Origin: Nymphaea colorata
Taxonomy: Eukaryota > Streptophyta > Magnoliopsida > Nymphaeales > Nymphaeaceae
Direction: 5' to 3'
NCBI RefSeq assembly: GCF_008831285.2
Contig: NC_045140.1
Span: 15,994,370 to 16,058,369 of the forward strand
DNA: 64,000 bases
The translations under genes and the position numbers were made by a program. Positions 13,392 through 26,200 of the stretch are shown piece after piece (position 1 is the stretch's first letter; the number at the start of each line of letters is the position of its first letter). The notes beneath the pieces are model-generated. The model was not told the origin of the DNA, searched no databases, and was given only the letters and a program-made list of their open reading frames with translations.

Positions 13392-14370
13392 TAAATTAAT
13401 TCACATGGTGGATCTTTGCATTAAAGCTTCACACGTGCTATCAAACTTACTCTCATATGAATTGCATAATGAGGGACCAGATGAGCGGATATATGGGATT
13501 CTAAATCTGAAGCACCGGACGCTAGAATCTTCTGCATCCTTGTTCTCCTCATTCCATCAAAAAGGGGGATTCAAGTGAACGGACCAATTCTCTGGCCGGA
13601 GTCGCAATCTAGCTTAAGGTTTAACAGAAAATTGAGCTTCAACGGGCAGCTTTCTTCATGGTTGGAGTTTATCCTTCAAAGGTTCTGTGGTTATTCTTCT
13701 GCAAATGCTAACGCTCAATTTTGTTCAACTCATTTTAGTCATTGAGTAGCTTTATTGGTGATCCAATCTGTGAACTCTTTAATAGTGATATAATATTTTT
13801 TGAACTCAATTTTGGTTCTGGTTCAGTCCGAGCAGTGAATGAATGAGCTCGCTACTCACCATTGACAAGTGCATAGAGACAGCGGCTACAGTTAGGCCGT
13901 CATGACCTTGAACCAAGCGTACTCCTTGATTCTGTTGTCATTCTTCGCGAACTCTACTATGACCCGCATTCATTGATAGTAGAAGAGTGTCTACAAAGAA
14001 TAGGATGAAAGCCTACGTCTTTTAAGCATGCTAAAACGAACAGGCTAGCTTAATTGGGCTCTCCATCCTTATGAGCCATATAGGCAAGAGAAATTTTGTA
14101 TTTCCATGTCAGAGTTTCCATTTTGATTAAGATTGATCAACATGTCCCGGTGTTAAGTGAGGGTGGTTTAAGATTTATTGTCAAAACACCAACTACCGTA
14201 GTTTATAAAGAAACTGTGTCAATATTTTAGCATTTGATTTTATAATCTTTCTTACCGTTTTGCTGATTACTGAGCTGAATGGGACACTTGATATGAATAC
14301 AAAAACAGGTTCAAATTTTGATTTCTTTCAGTTGACCTCCAAACTACATAGAACACAAGCAGTTAAATGC

Positions 14371-14401
<31 letters not shown>

Positions 14402-14961
14402 GAAACCTAAACCTAAGCGTGTTTTTCCAAAATGTTAATTCATGTTGTCATTACCAAGAGTCAAACTGGTTATAACAGCAGCATTGAAGTTCAGCGCTTT
14501 GCTCAAATGTTTCTGCAAGTAATAATTAAGTTGCTTGACAATGTCTAAGAAGCTCCACATTGGGTGGATTTAATGATGTTAGTATCAGATCTTTGAACTG
14601 AGGCCTTGATTAGTGCCTTGAGGTTGGGTGCTCCTTATGCTCCAAGAAGCAATTACACCTGAAAAAAAAAAAAACTACGAAATACATCGCACAAAGTGCA
14701 GCGCACAAAGGAAATGAAGGGAATTAATTTTCTATTCTGTGCGGGGATGTTGCAAATTTGCAACCGATCTGCTTATATCGTGACCATATTCATTACTGCC
14801 ATTCTGACGAGCTTTTATAACACCTCTGCATTTCTTGAATCAGATATTGCATTGGAAACCAACAAGCTACCCTTTTGAGGAAAAAGACGAAACAACAGTA
14901 ACTTGAATCTTGGCCAGTTCCTGTAACTGCTATCCTGAATAGCTGCGCCTGATTGGTGGTC
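13392..14961. other. Spacer with oligo(A) run
   Basis: The left end should hold the 3' untranslated region of the acidic-protein gene. A run of 23 A lies at 14371-14393, followed by a purine-rich stretch. Short frames here lack recognisable domains. No gene is supported. Confidence 0.55.
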
Positions 14962-15387
14962 CTATGCAGCTTGGGAATTCTGTAACCAAAACAAGGTGCG
15001 TTAGTTCGCAGAGCAAAAGCTACCGTCGACATACATTTCCTGCCTTCTGTTCTTGTTTCACCTTCGCCGTTAGCTTATTGGGAATTGGATAGAGTTGCAG
15101 AGTTCCAACGTTCTCAGTTGGTGTATAATTAACATCAGGAACAACGTAAATGGTGAAACCTAAGGCTGCAAAGAGAACCTTTGTTTCCTGTCAACAAGAT
15201 ACCTAGGCCTATGTATCTATTCATTCATCTTTTGGGCTTCTTCACCATTCAGATTGCCTGTTCCCTTTCGAGGCTTTTGCTTGTTGTCATCTGGGATCGA
15301 CGGTGGTAGGAGCTGTTTTTCCGACATGAAGATCTGGTTGCCGGTGGGGGAAGGAATGAGTTTCTGCATTTCAGTTGTGATGGTCAT
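14962..15387 (-). CDS. Candidate small three-exon gene, product unknown
   Basis: I do not recognise this protein. Minus-strand exons 15387-15246, 15165-15035 and 14979-14962 join in phase to give 96 residues. It starts MTITTEMQKLIPSPTGNQIF, continues KPRKGTGNLN, then across the first junction LGFTIYVVPDVNYTP, and ends KQEQKAGNNSQAA. Support comes from splice signals: intron 1 is 80 nt with acceptor CTCTTTGCAG; intron 2 is only 55 nt but has donor GTATGT, a CTAAC branch-point-like site and acceptor GGTTACAG. If intron 2 is retained, translation stops four codons later. The same frame continues upstream of the chosen start, through one TAG, to an ATG at 15540 whose peptide (VRFVRNII, NRRSLATSMPRS) looks like a mitochondrial presequence. 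The locus could therefore be a pseudogene of a longer protein, or a gene with an undetected upstream intron. It could also be chance. Confidence 0.35.
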
Positions 15388-15540
15388 GCACGAGCGTAGG
15401 CTTTTGGCCTTCTACGGTAGCATTGGTTCTTTGGTGAGTTGTTTGGTCAGAGTACTGCTTCTTGGCATGGAGGTAGCAAGCGAGCGCCTGTTGCTTGGTT
15501 GAATTATGTTGCGTACAAAGCGTACTTGTGCGAGTGACAT

Positions 15541-16292
15541 CTTATGCAATCAAACTTTTTGTAACTTTTTCCTTCCTCCGACAAGAACTTGCTTAAATTT
15601 TCTCAGTGAAATTTGTAAAAAAGCTGATGCATTGTCTGTTTCTATGGGTATTATGCTCTTGTGCCGTATGGGGTGTTCCAGGGTACCAACCAACACGTAC
15701 ACAGTCGCCAACATGCAGCCTTAGATCTTAATGGGTCATTTGACAATAGATACAATAACAAATTATTTCATAAATTTAATTTTAATTTGTGGTGAAATTG
15801 AAGTAAATTCAAAGAACACTTTAATATATTGTTACATGAATGTACCCAATCTTTTGGCAGCTATTCAACAACAGTAACAATATTCTTAAGTAAAATTACA
15901 AATAGTAACATGTTGTTACTGTTATCAAACATTATCAAACGGACCCTAAACGGGAAAAATAGAACAAACAGACGTAGCGGGCCAGCGGCCAAGAAGCAGA
16001 AGGACCCGTGGCCATATCAATAAACAGATCAAAAGCTCAAAATAAAGAAAAGTACGCAGATTAGAAGTGCAACATAAAGAAATCAGTGACTGGATTAAAA
16101 GCCGTGCATGTTTAACTTTCACAAACAAAATTACCAACACCATAACTAGATTAAATACAATACGTTATTGTTATTGTTGTTGTTTTAGAGTTGAAGTTAA
16201 TAAGCTCCGTCTATCAGTCCCTCCCAAGACAACCGTATTTACCATTTAGAAGCTGATTGAATCGCCGTTCCGGCGCTGGAACGAAACTGCGT
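15541..16292. other. Spacer without recognised gene
   Basis: AT-rich spacer between the candidate minus-strand gene and the presumed LSM5 promoter. A TTATTGTTATTGTTGTTGTTT triplet-like stretch lies near 16163-16183. It may contain the promoter of the candidate gene, but no specific element is convincing. Confidence 0.45.
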
Positions 16293-16301
16293 TATTTATA
16301 A
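16293..16301 (+). promoter_or_regulatory. TATA-like box, probable LSM5 promoter
   Basis: TATTTATAA lies about 30 bases upstream of a GC-rich stretch (16310-16505) that looks like a transcribed leader, with CGCG-rich sequence and no long open frame. The next plus-strand gene is LSM5, whose ATG is 2.4 kb downstream, so the link requires a leader intron. Confidence 0.45.
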
Positions 16302-16324
16302 AACAAAGGTTGGGCGCGAAAGAC

Positions 16325-16505
16325 GTCGTGTGTTCTCTCGGTTCGGCAAGGGCGTTTTGGAGCGTTCTGAGGTTTACACGGAACAGCGCGCGCTGTTACT
16401 CGAGGGAATTCTCGCGAGCGTGAAACCCTCCGCTTCATTCACGCGCGTCTTCCTCTTCAGCCTGCTCTACAGAGAAACCTTGGCCTTCCCGACCGGTTAA
16501 AGAAG
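16325..16505 (+). other. Probable LSM5 5' leader exon
   Basis: Inferred noncoding first exon, ending at AAAGAAG before donor GTATGCG (16506). A matching acceptor, TTGTTCTTTATGTAG, ends at 18620, 129 bases upstream of the LSM5 start, so the leader intron would be about 2.1 kb. CT-rich microsatellites at 16514-16534 and 16569-16586 lie just inside this intron. Leader introns close to the promoter are common in plant housekeeping genes; transcript evidence is not available here. Confidence 0.45.
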
Positions 16506-18749
16506 GTATGCGCCTCTCTCTCTCTCTCTCTCTCCAATCGATCGACCCAAAAATCGTCGGTGCCAGTTTCTCTCTCTCTCTCTCTCGCTGTCATCCTAAA
16601 AACGCACAGTTATACCTCTCCAACCCACGGCTGACCGGCGAGTGTCGTCGGCACCGGTCTCTCTCTCGTCCTCCGTTGTCTTCCTTTTCAGTTGATGTTG
16701 CTCTCTGTGGCTTGATTTGTTCACGATTTACTTCAAATGCTTCAAATGATTTGTTCGGCTTCAGTTGATGTTTATTGTCCATGCTTTTTTATCATATTGA
16801 GAAACATGTTTCTTGCAGACAAATTGTCTGATGAAATGCCTCAACTATATACACTTTGTTGTGCTTCAGGTAGGAAGCTGCGTTTGTTGTGTCCATAGTG
16901 AGCTCACGTTTGGAACTTGAAAACCCATTTTTATCCCCTGGTATATTGTGAGTGTGGACTGGTGCTTATTGTAGTAAAAAGTTGAGTAGATAATAAACCA
17001 GTTAGAAACATGCGGGTCACTGGATTTATTTTGGCACTTTTCAAGAAAAGATTGCAGGGATCCTGTTCTGTTACTCAGAAATGGTTTTTCTACTCTTGTT
17101 CAATCTTTTCCCTAGTAAGTTTCGAGATTTTGAAGAAACCACAGGTTCTTTGCATTCTTAGTCTAAGAATAGGGTTAACATTGTCGATGATTACTTATGA
17201 TACACCAGCTTTTTTTAGGGTTATGGGGCACTACAGAATTTTATTTTTGTTGGAGGCTGGTGAATCAGATTTAGCTTGTAATTTTGAGTGAGCTCATTGG
17301 TTAGATTGCAGTGTAGCATGCCTATCTGAGCTGCCATTGTGTAAGCCTATAGGGAACTCTGTGCCTATGTTTTTCTTCCCCTTTTCTTATATGATGGATG
17401 TTCTATAACTAGCATATTGAAGATAAAACCTTTGACCCATGTTACTGTGGACTATTGACTCTTTGCATAATTCTCGTTGGGCCTACCTTCTTTATGAACG
17501 AGTGTTTTGAATAGGATCTGGCAGCCATACGTTTATTTTGTTGAGTAAAACTTTTTGGATCCGAAGAGTTGTAATTGGAGCATAATTTTTGTGATTTTAC
17601 CATAAGAGTTTTGGCAACTGGAACATTAAGGTCCAATCCAGCTTCATATTTAGGTGGTGAAATTTGAGCAGTACAGTAGGCTTTATTGATTGCTTTGGTA
17701 AGTTGGCCATAATGCTTTCCGGTCAGCTTGTCTTTTCTGGTGAAATACTGTGCAAGTTAGGTTAGAGAAAGGTTTATGTTTACATGCATTGTCTTTCTTG
17801 TCAATCGCATTGTGTGAGTTGATCATAAGTTCATGTTTCTGCAATTGTTCCATGCTTGATTATGTTTTTATGAATATGCATGGCCAGGGGTGCAATACGA
17901 TAAGTTTCATAATCATTGTCCTGCCATTATCAAATATCTGGCAGAACAGATAAACGTGTCCTCCCTTTATCAACATCGTACATAATAGATTGTTCATTCC
18001 CAATTTCATCAAATAATGGACAGATTCACTGGTTGTCCCTTGTGACAGGACACGTGTGGAGAACTGGACCTCCCAATTCCTCCTGCCCTAGGAGCTCCTT
18101 ACGAATAACCTCTTAAGAAGTTTAAGGAACAAATTGATATGTTCACACTTGATCTAGGGTTCAACTTAACATCTTTCATGTTTTCCTCTTATTACTTGAT
18201 CCCTGTTGAATTTGTGACTAGTAGCTGCCATGTCTTCCAACATCACAAATTTTTTTGGCTAAACCAGAAAGTTCCTTACAAACACATATTAGATATTTAG
18301 ATTCTCCAATGATGGATATCGATCCAGCATGAGAATTTAAAAACATGCCATGTATAGATTTGGATATAACTATATACATATACCTTTCTTTTATTAGATA
18401 AATAAAATGCCACTTCTTGGTTTAACCTGGCATACTTATTGTTACTCACATTTCTTTAATATAGAGTCAGAATAGCATTTGATAATTTTCTCAAACACTA
18501 TAAATTTTTCTGACTTGATCTCTAGTATTGATGATGGAAGAACACCTGAACAGTAGAAACTGATGAAAGGACAAATCAGCTGTCTCATTATGAACATTTT
18601 TCGTCTTGTTCTTTATGTAGGGTGGTGTTGTAACTTGTAATACACAAGCACGACCAGATCATCCCCTTCCAATTCACCGAGCCAGTCCGTCGCTGACTTA
18701 GAGAAACAAGAGGACTGAAAGAGTAAAGAAAGGACAGTGGGGGAAAGAC

Positions 18750-21614
18750 ATGTCTCACAATCCCTCTCAACTTCTTCCTGCAGGTGTCTCTCTTTCTCTT
18801 TGTGGAAGTTGGTTAATGAGCTGTTTTTTTCTGAATGTGTTTGTGGGCTTGTTGTGTTTTTGTATGTGCAAAGAGTTGATTGATAGGTGTGTGGGATCGA
18901 AGATATGGGTGATCATGAAGGGAGATAAGGAGCTTGTGGGCACATTAAGAGGGTTCGACGTGTACGTGAACATGGTCCTCGAAGATGTTACTGAATAGTA
19001 AATTCTCCAACTCTCTTGATGTCTTTCCATTCTCCATTGTTTCTATACCTTTTTCCCCTTTGTTTGCTCTGTGATGTTTTGGGAGGCGATTTTGTGGTTG
19101 AGCTTTCCTTCTTTCAGTTTATGGGTTGAGCAGCTTGTTGTTTGAAGTCCTTTCAGTATGTAGGTTGTTTCAGTTGTGTGTGTTGGTTTCCAAGTAGGGT
19201 GGAAGTTTTTTTAGCAACAATCAGGTGGGATCATAATATCAATCTTTTTGGTTGGTCTTCTCCTAGTTCCAATATTTTGGTTGCTCTTCTAGTGTTAACA
19301 TTTTGGTTGGTTGGTTTGGAATATTTGGACGATAGTTATGGGAGTTTTAAAGGCCTCATAAGCTTGCTTGTTGGCGGTAATGGTTATATAGCTAAAATTA
19401 AACATAACTGAGTTGCTAGAGAGAAGAAATTATATTTAAAGGAACAGAGGAATGGTATGAAATGTCTGGAGGTGACAACAAAATTGCAAAAAATGAACCT
19501 AAATTATGGTCCTCAAGAAAAAATGTCGTGCTCATTAATGCATCAATACTTGCAGGCTAAAAAGGATAGCAGACAAAAGTGTTCTTCACTGATATTATAC
19601 TGTGACAAGAGGTAAAATATTGGAAAAGTGAATTCTAGGATCATCATCGACAAAGAAAGTTATGGAGCGATGAACAAGTGTGATATAATCTTCAGGAAAG
19701 AATAATCACAAAATATGACTGCATCACCTTCATGTTGTTTTTCCTTATCTTTCATTTATAACCTGAAAAATGTTGCTTGAGCTTGCATTTTTAAGTGATT
19801 AAGGAAAGCACAAGCCACATGTCCAACAGGACAATATAACTCATTAGCATAAGCTGAAAATTATAAATCTTTCTGAGAATTGCTGTCTATAGATTCTTGG
19901 GCACTTGTTAAAACTCTATTTCACAATCTTACGCTGAAAATAATGTTATAGGCATGAGATTTCCTTCTTTGTCTTCTTGACTCCAAGGGAATGAAAAAAG
20001 TATAGTTTTAACTTCAGAGTCTGTTGATATATCTCAATTAGATGTCTTGGCTTTTAACACTTATCTGTCTACCTTTAAGGTTGTACAATAAAAAGCTCTC
20101 CCTTTTCCTGGAAAGGATGATAGGAATGGAAGACTTGGCAACAGTAGATGCAGTGGCCGATTCTCTTGTTGGTGTTTGCCTGTCCTGTGTATTTGAGCTT
20201 GCAGTGATGCATTTCATCTCTTTTCTTTTCTGCATGTTTGATTTGACCTGTTACACGGAGTCCTTTTCAGGGTGAATGTTGTCAGATGATCACAGATTTT
20301 ATGACGTGATTGGGAGGTATCAAAGATTTGTAACACATAGTTGCCCTTTAGTCTTAGTCTGCATTTGGGCTTTTCCAGGTAGAATCCTTGGTAACAAAGT
20401 GTCCTTTTTAGGTTGACATTTTAATTGTTTGGGCAAAAGTGGAACATTGTGATGTCTATGATTACCACATTGAAAAGCACATTAGGTTGGGCCTCCAATA
20501 TGATTTTAATTTATCAAAATGCCATGTGAATATTTTTTTCTTTGAGGGAATCTGAAATCAGTTAAATTTCCTTGACATGTTATGCCTATGGTTGATTTGG
20601 TTGTATTAAGCAACTTAGTCTTTCATATCTGTAGGGTTTATTGAATTAATTTTTACTTGTGTTTCCTAATTTTGTGTCTACTTCCACCCATAATGTTGGC
20701 CCACCTGCTAGGTGACAGGTGCATGCATGCGTCCACACACGCACACAGAGGCTGGTTTATTCTGGAAATGAGAATGGTTTCTTATGCTATGTGCATACTT
20801 CCATACAAGAATGATTTGTATTTTTATCATAGTAGTATTTGCATTTTGTTCCATGTTCATCTTTGCCCACCTATGGGGTGCCAAGACACACACATAAAAA
20901 GTAAAAACCATTACCCTATTCCCTGCACATGAAGGTAGAAATAAACACCATGAATTCTGTCTCTCTCTCTCTCTCTTTGCTTTCTCATGCAATGGGTGTG
21001 GCTGTTGCAGTGAAATCACAGCTGAAGGACGTCGCATAACAAAGCTTGATCAGATTTTGCTCAATGGGAATAATATTGCCATTGTGAGTATATCTTGTTT
21101 TTCTGGCATTGCCTTAACTAGTCTGGGAAATGATGTTGCACTTGTAGGTGAAATCTAATTTTGCCGTTGAGCCATTGCAAGTGTAGGACTGCAATCTTTG
21201 TTGGTACTTCTGTCTAACGAGGACTCTTTAACCCCCAAAGGTCTTGAAAATTTTACAAGAAATTCTGCAACTGATCATCAAGTTTTAATAAATTATGGAA
21301 AACAAATGGTTACACTTACAGTAGCTTTTCTTTGATAATTGACATTTATGTTTTGTTTTTCTTTTTCTTGAAAGAAAAAGAAGAGTTAAAGGTGTCAGTA
21401 GATTAAGGCTTTTCCTGTTGAGGAAGTAAATGCTTGCATTCATCATAGAGATTAGATATGTTCATTCTGTAATGACATCTCTAGACATGTTAAATCAAGT
21501 GCTTCTCATAAGATGCATTTACAGTTGCAAATTTCTGAAAGTACCGTTTTCACTTCTGAAAACCTTGTCGTTTTATGTCCATTGCAGCTTGTTCCTGGTG
21601 GTTCGCCAGAATGA
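18750..21614 (+). CDS. LSM5: U6 snRNA-associated Sm-like protein LSM5
   Basis: Four exons join in phase: 18750-18783, 18874-18997, 21011-21083 and 21588-21614, encoding 85 residues, about the usual family length. The Sm1 motif (residues 20-52) includes [14 protein letters not shown] and [13 protein letters not shown]; the Sm2 motif (68-80) is [16 protein letters not shown]5 is a subunit of two heteroheptameric rings: LSM2-8, which binds the U6 snRNA 3' end in the nucleus for splicing, and LSM1-7, which promotes decapping and decay of mRNA in the cytoplasm. The start [10 protein letters not shown] aligns with the family N-terminus. The last exon codes only eight residues (LVPGGSPE) and ends a few residues earlier than the Arabidopsis protein. 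Intron 2 is about 2.0 kb and contains CA-rich and CT-rich microsatellites near 20730 and 20960. Confidence 0.97.
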
Positions 21615-22690
21615 AGAAGGCACTTTTTTGGGGCAAGTTGGTTTCTAGATTCAGCATATGCAACTGGACACAGTACTTGTCAGATGCTTATTTCACTTGA
21701 AATTTCCTTTTAGGGTGCATCAGTGCATGGTTATTTTTTCTCGTTCTTTAAGCTTCTTGGACTCGGCAGTTTTCTTGCAAAGTATTTGCTTATCAGCTTT
21801 ACTATTACTGATAACCAATGTACCCAATAGTAATTGGGGCTGAAATGGTACGGCTCGACTCCTACAGAATCTTGGCGGACATAGGGGGTTGCTCAGATTT
21901 GTTAGGGAACCATATGTAACGAGCACACTGATTTTCGTTTGTCTATAGACCTGGAAAGGGGTTGTTCCTTGTTCCTTGTTGATTAGCGTTACTGAGAGGA
22001 AGGTATTTCGTGCCAAAGTTCTGCCATTTGCATTTTCTCTAAAATTCTTATTCTCTATATGTTTCAGTACAGCCATGAAAATTCGCGACTGCTCCTTGAT
22101 ACCGTGCTAGTTCTACCAACTTGACCTGCTCCCAGGACCTGCTACCAGCGCCCAAACCACCCCCCTCCCCACCACACACCATACATACATTCAAGACATC
22201 TAGAACATAAAGTATAAAATTGAAACAATTAAATATTAAAAATATATTGCAATTGTTGATGGTGTCCACATATATTTTTTGCACCTTTAATACGCCTTTA
22301 TGTACAGAAACCACGGTTGCTTGTTCACCTTCAAACTTGTAAAAGAATTACATGGGTTTCATAAGCCATGTTTTCGTGGCAAATGTGCCGCTCCATTAGT
22401 TGTATGAAAACAAGATTGACAAGTCACTTGCATCGCATGATTTTGGTTTGACCAACGAGGCTTTTAGCACGGTTTGAGGATTGTTGCTTGGTCCCATATG
22501 CAAATCTGGACTACATAGTTCTGGAAAGTTTTTCTGCATTTTGGTTTGTTACCATGAAAGGTTTTCTGTGTGGATGTGGTTCGTGATGGCCATTACCATA
22601 CCGGATTTTCTCCTATTGATTCATTGAAGTGAGTTGTGCGTATATGAGTCGAATTTGATTTGTTTTACCTGTGTCTACTATATTTACATT

Positions 22691-22758
22691 TCACGATCAA
22701 CTCCACAAGTTAAATGACATGTTTGTTTGCTGATTGTGCAAGGACAATCTATTAAGGG
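22691..22758 (+). repeat. 68-bp direct duplication, left copy
   Basis: The block from TCACGATCAACTCC to CTATTAAGGG recurs at 23172-23239 with a single difference (A or G after CTCC). The two copies bracket 413 bp that contain dispersed repeat copy B. Confidence 0.95.
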
Positions 22759-22948
22759 GGGAAACAAGCTTAATCATAATGCATAGCATCTGATGTAGGG
22801 AGCAAGCTTCCTATATTAAAATGCCCTATCTTCCTGTTATCCCAATTAGTCAAATTAAATTAATGATCAAAATCATTAATCATAATGCATCAAGGGTCCA
22901 GCTTCTACCCATATATATATATGTATATATTGATTGGCAGGTACCAGA

Positions 22949-23166
22949 TCTCTTAAAATTTATGTTAAAAAGTGTTTTAAGGAAAACATGAACCTTCTAA
23001 TGTGTTTATAAACACTGTTTAATATAAATCATGTTTTAGTTCAAGTCATTTTTGTAAAACATTGTTCTTTATACTATCAAAATTTTGATGTTACAAGAGC
23101 TGTTCATTTTTTTACAAAAAAAACATTATTTAAGTAAAAAACAATTAACTTAATATATGTTTCACA
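22949..23166 (+). repeat. Dispersed repeat, copy B
   Basis: This is the plus-strand counterpart of 620-828, diverged by scattered substitutions and small indels. Its right end falls within a few bases of the right copy of the 68-bp duplication, and a (TA)n stretch precedes its left end. It is noncoding. Confidence 0.75.
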
Positions 23167-23171
23167 TGAAA

Positions 23172-23239
23172 TCACGATCAACTCCGCAAGTTAAATGACA
23201 TGTTTGTTTGCTGATTGTGCAAGGACAATCTATTAAGGG
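23172..23239 (+). repeat. 68-bp direct duplication, right copy
   Basis: Near-identical partner of 22691-22758, in the same orientation. The high identity implies a recent duplication. Confidence 0.95.
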
Positions 23240-26200
23240 CAAAAAAAAAAACGAAACGGAAACTGCTTGAATTTTGGGTTTGCAGAACTTGCTTGAAGCA
23301 TGTGAGAATTGATTTTTTATGTTCGGATATAACGCCATTCCAGCTGCATGTTTATATTTCCAAGTGCCTTTTTTCCACAGAATTAATTGTATGCGTGTAA
23401 TTTTCATACTTAGTGGTTGAAGAATGAACTAACAATGATGTTGTTTTTATGCATAGATCAAATTTGGTAAGCAAAAAAGCTAAGTTTCCAAAAGATGTAG
23501 TTTATATAGTGAGATCAAGTGATCTTGATTTGATTCAGAGATCAAATTTAAGATCTCCAACCTCAAGGAGAACAGAAATTTGAGTCTCTTGCTTCAGTCG
23601 GGGAGGGGCTGAGAAACTTGGACATTAAACAATATCTAAAGGGCTTATGACTTTTGAATGGAATTGCAATTTCGTGATCAAGAGAGAGAGAGTGTGTGAA
23701 AAAAAGAAAGAGAAAGAGAAGTAAGATGAGTTCGTAAAATAAGTTAATCGTTTAGACTTTATAAGCTATTTAGAGGAACATGTTTTTCAACGTTTGAAAC
23801 TATTTTTCATAGAGTTAAACATACAATGAACTCGAAAATGTGTGGAAATATTGAAGAGAAATCAGGCTGAGCTTTAGTTAGTATTTTATAAAAGTAGTAA
23901 CAAACTCAGAAAAATAAGTAGTTTTGTTGGTGTTTTGCTAACAAGAGTCCGGCTCGGAGGGGTTTAGTCTAGTGAGAGGTAGTGTGACTGCTAATGTAGT
24001 TCTTCAAGCGCTGGAAATTACAGTTTTTAGGGATTTTCCGCGGCTAGTGAATGGTTACATATTGCCCTAATTTTTAAAGCATGTCTGTTTCATTACCCAA
24101 ATGGTCCCTTAAGACTGTTATTGATTACTGAGAATCTTAAGATTTTAGGATCTCAAAATCCCTGTTTTCTAACAAAGATATAAAATTTTATGTTTCAAAG
24201 CTGCAATGTGCTTAATGTATCGTTGAGATATGTTCTCTAAAGAATTTTGGCACCATTTTCGAGAGAATTCATGACCACATTGGGGGGTTTTTTTGGATAT
24301 GAAGACTATTGTATAATCTTTGAAGCACAGTTGCAGTAACAGTATTTCATGAAACAGTAATGACAGGGTTGTGCAACCAAAAAAAGTACTTGTCAGGTGT
24401 GCTCATAAATCAAATTTGATGACCTTTTAGCCTAAAAGCTAACTTTCTCCCCGTGTGAAGTTTTGTTGGCAGTTTACACGTGATTTCGCCTTATCGTGAA
24501 TTGCGTGAGCGAAGGAGGGCATTGACAAAGTCTTGTCCCGATGCAAACAGGCTTGACTAAACGCGCAAAAAATAAAGCTTTCACTGTTAATCGCGCCGAC
24601 TCGTGCCGAGCGGTCGATGTCGATGGACCACGTTTTGTGGAAAGGCTGGACACAATTACACTCTGCTTTTCTAAAGTCGGCTTTGGACCCCCAAGCTTTT
24701 CTTTTTCTTTCCATTGGGAATCAAATGAAGAAATTTTGCTTTGGCATTTTAAATTGATTATTTTCTATTCTTATTGCTTCTATTTTCTTTACGTTTTTAC
24801 TCTCTTTTCTTTTCCTTCAATTTATGTAATTATATTCCTGTCAATAAATATATATCATGGCTTACTTCGATTTTCTCTTTAAGTTGAGTGGTACTAATTT
24901 AACAAGATTTAAATCCCTCAAGGACGAGGGGCACTATATTGAGTGTTGTTTATTTGAAATATTTATTTGCATAGAGCTATATATTCTTGCAGCAATTTGC
25001 ACCTCGTTAAATTCTCTAGCGTGAACAAGCAGTATCACGACTTCTTTTCTCCGGAAAAGGATGTTTACGAAGATGCCCTTGCTCGTACTTCGAATGACAA
25101 GGAGTCGTGGAAAAGAAAATCCGACACTGTTTATCATTCTTCTCCATGTCATGATCCCCTGTGCTTATACGCAAGCACATCAATTCTTTATTTAGACAAT
25201 CACGGACAGCCCCCTGCAATGTGGGAGAAAGAATTACTAATTTAAATCTGCACTTAACAAAGCCGTCCAAGTGAACAAGATTATGATTAATGTGGAAAAC
25301 TGATGACAAGATGGGAGGGATGGAAAAGGGTGCGACTATTTTTTCCACCGAGACAAAAAAAAAAAGGAGCGAGAGCGACGCGGGCTCATTCATATTACTC
25401 GTCTTTTCTCGTTCAATGACGGGAACGGAGACCTTAAAAGATATGACGCATGCACTTACGTGAGCTCTTCGAAAATAATGGACAAATAATGACCGGAATA
25501 ATTAAATAAGAAGATGTTCTTTCTTACACCTACGCTCTGTCCATAATTCGAAAAAGCGAGACTAGCTTTCGCAATTCCTCAACAAGTGCCATGTTTTTCA
25601 ATAAAAGCAATTTAGTGGTGGGTGGGCAAGTTCGTCTTTCTTGCACAAACTGTATTTTAGTTATCTTACCAATTTTTCTCCATCTATTTCCGTCTATGCA
25701 AACAGTGAGTCTCTTCTAACAACTGGAACATTAGGGTTAGTTTTCTATAAAATCATTTTTATATATTAAATAATATTAACATTTATTTTCATTCTAATCG
25801 AGCTACACCTTGGCCGTAGGTTGTGGGCACATTGGGGTTATTTGTTTTCAAGCGAAATTTTCAAAACGTCAATAAATTTTTTTTTCAATTATAAAATGGG
25901 TTTCATGTTTTTAAATCTCTTGTGGTTGGGCCACAGTTCTTCTTATCTTAAATCTAAATGTATTTTTAATTAGGTTGAAAAGTTAAAACAATTTTTTCAG
26001 AAAAACGTTGTTATATTTTGTAGTTAAGTATAAAAGAAATGGATCCGAACCGAACCGTTTACCGGTTTTACCTCACGGCCTTTGTTCCCAGAACATTTTT
26101 AACGGTACGCACTTTTTTCAGAAATTCTTGCGACAGACGCAAGAATTGCTTGGATTTTCCAATCTACCGGACAGGCCAACGTAATCGTCCCCCGCCACCT

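Noticed and set aside
14371-14393. Run of 23 A taken as a retroposed poly(A) tail
   Set aside because: No gene-derived sequence upstream and no flanking target duplication could be seen, so it is treated as a simple repeat.
3803-21614. A functional cluster of RNA-processing genes (CYP65, unknown acidic protein, LSM5)
   Set aside because: The genes have separate promoters and kilobase spacers; shared RNA themes in three neighbours are not evidence of a cluster.
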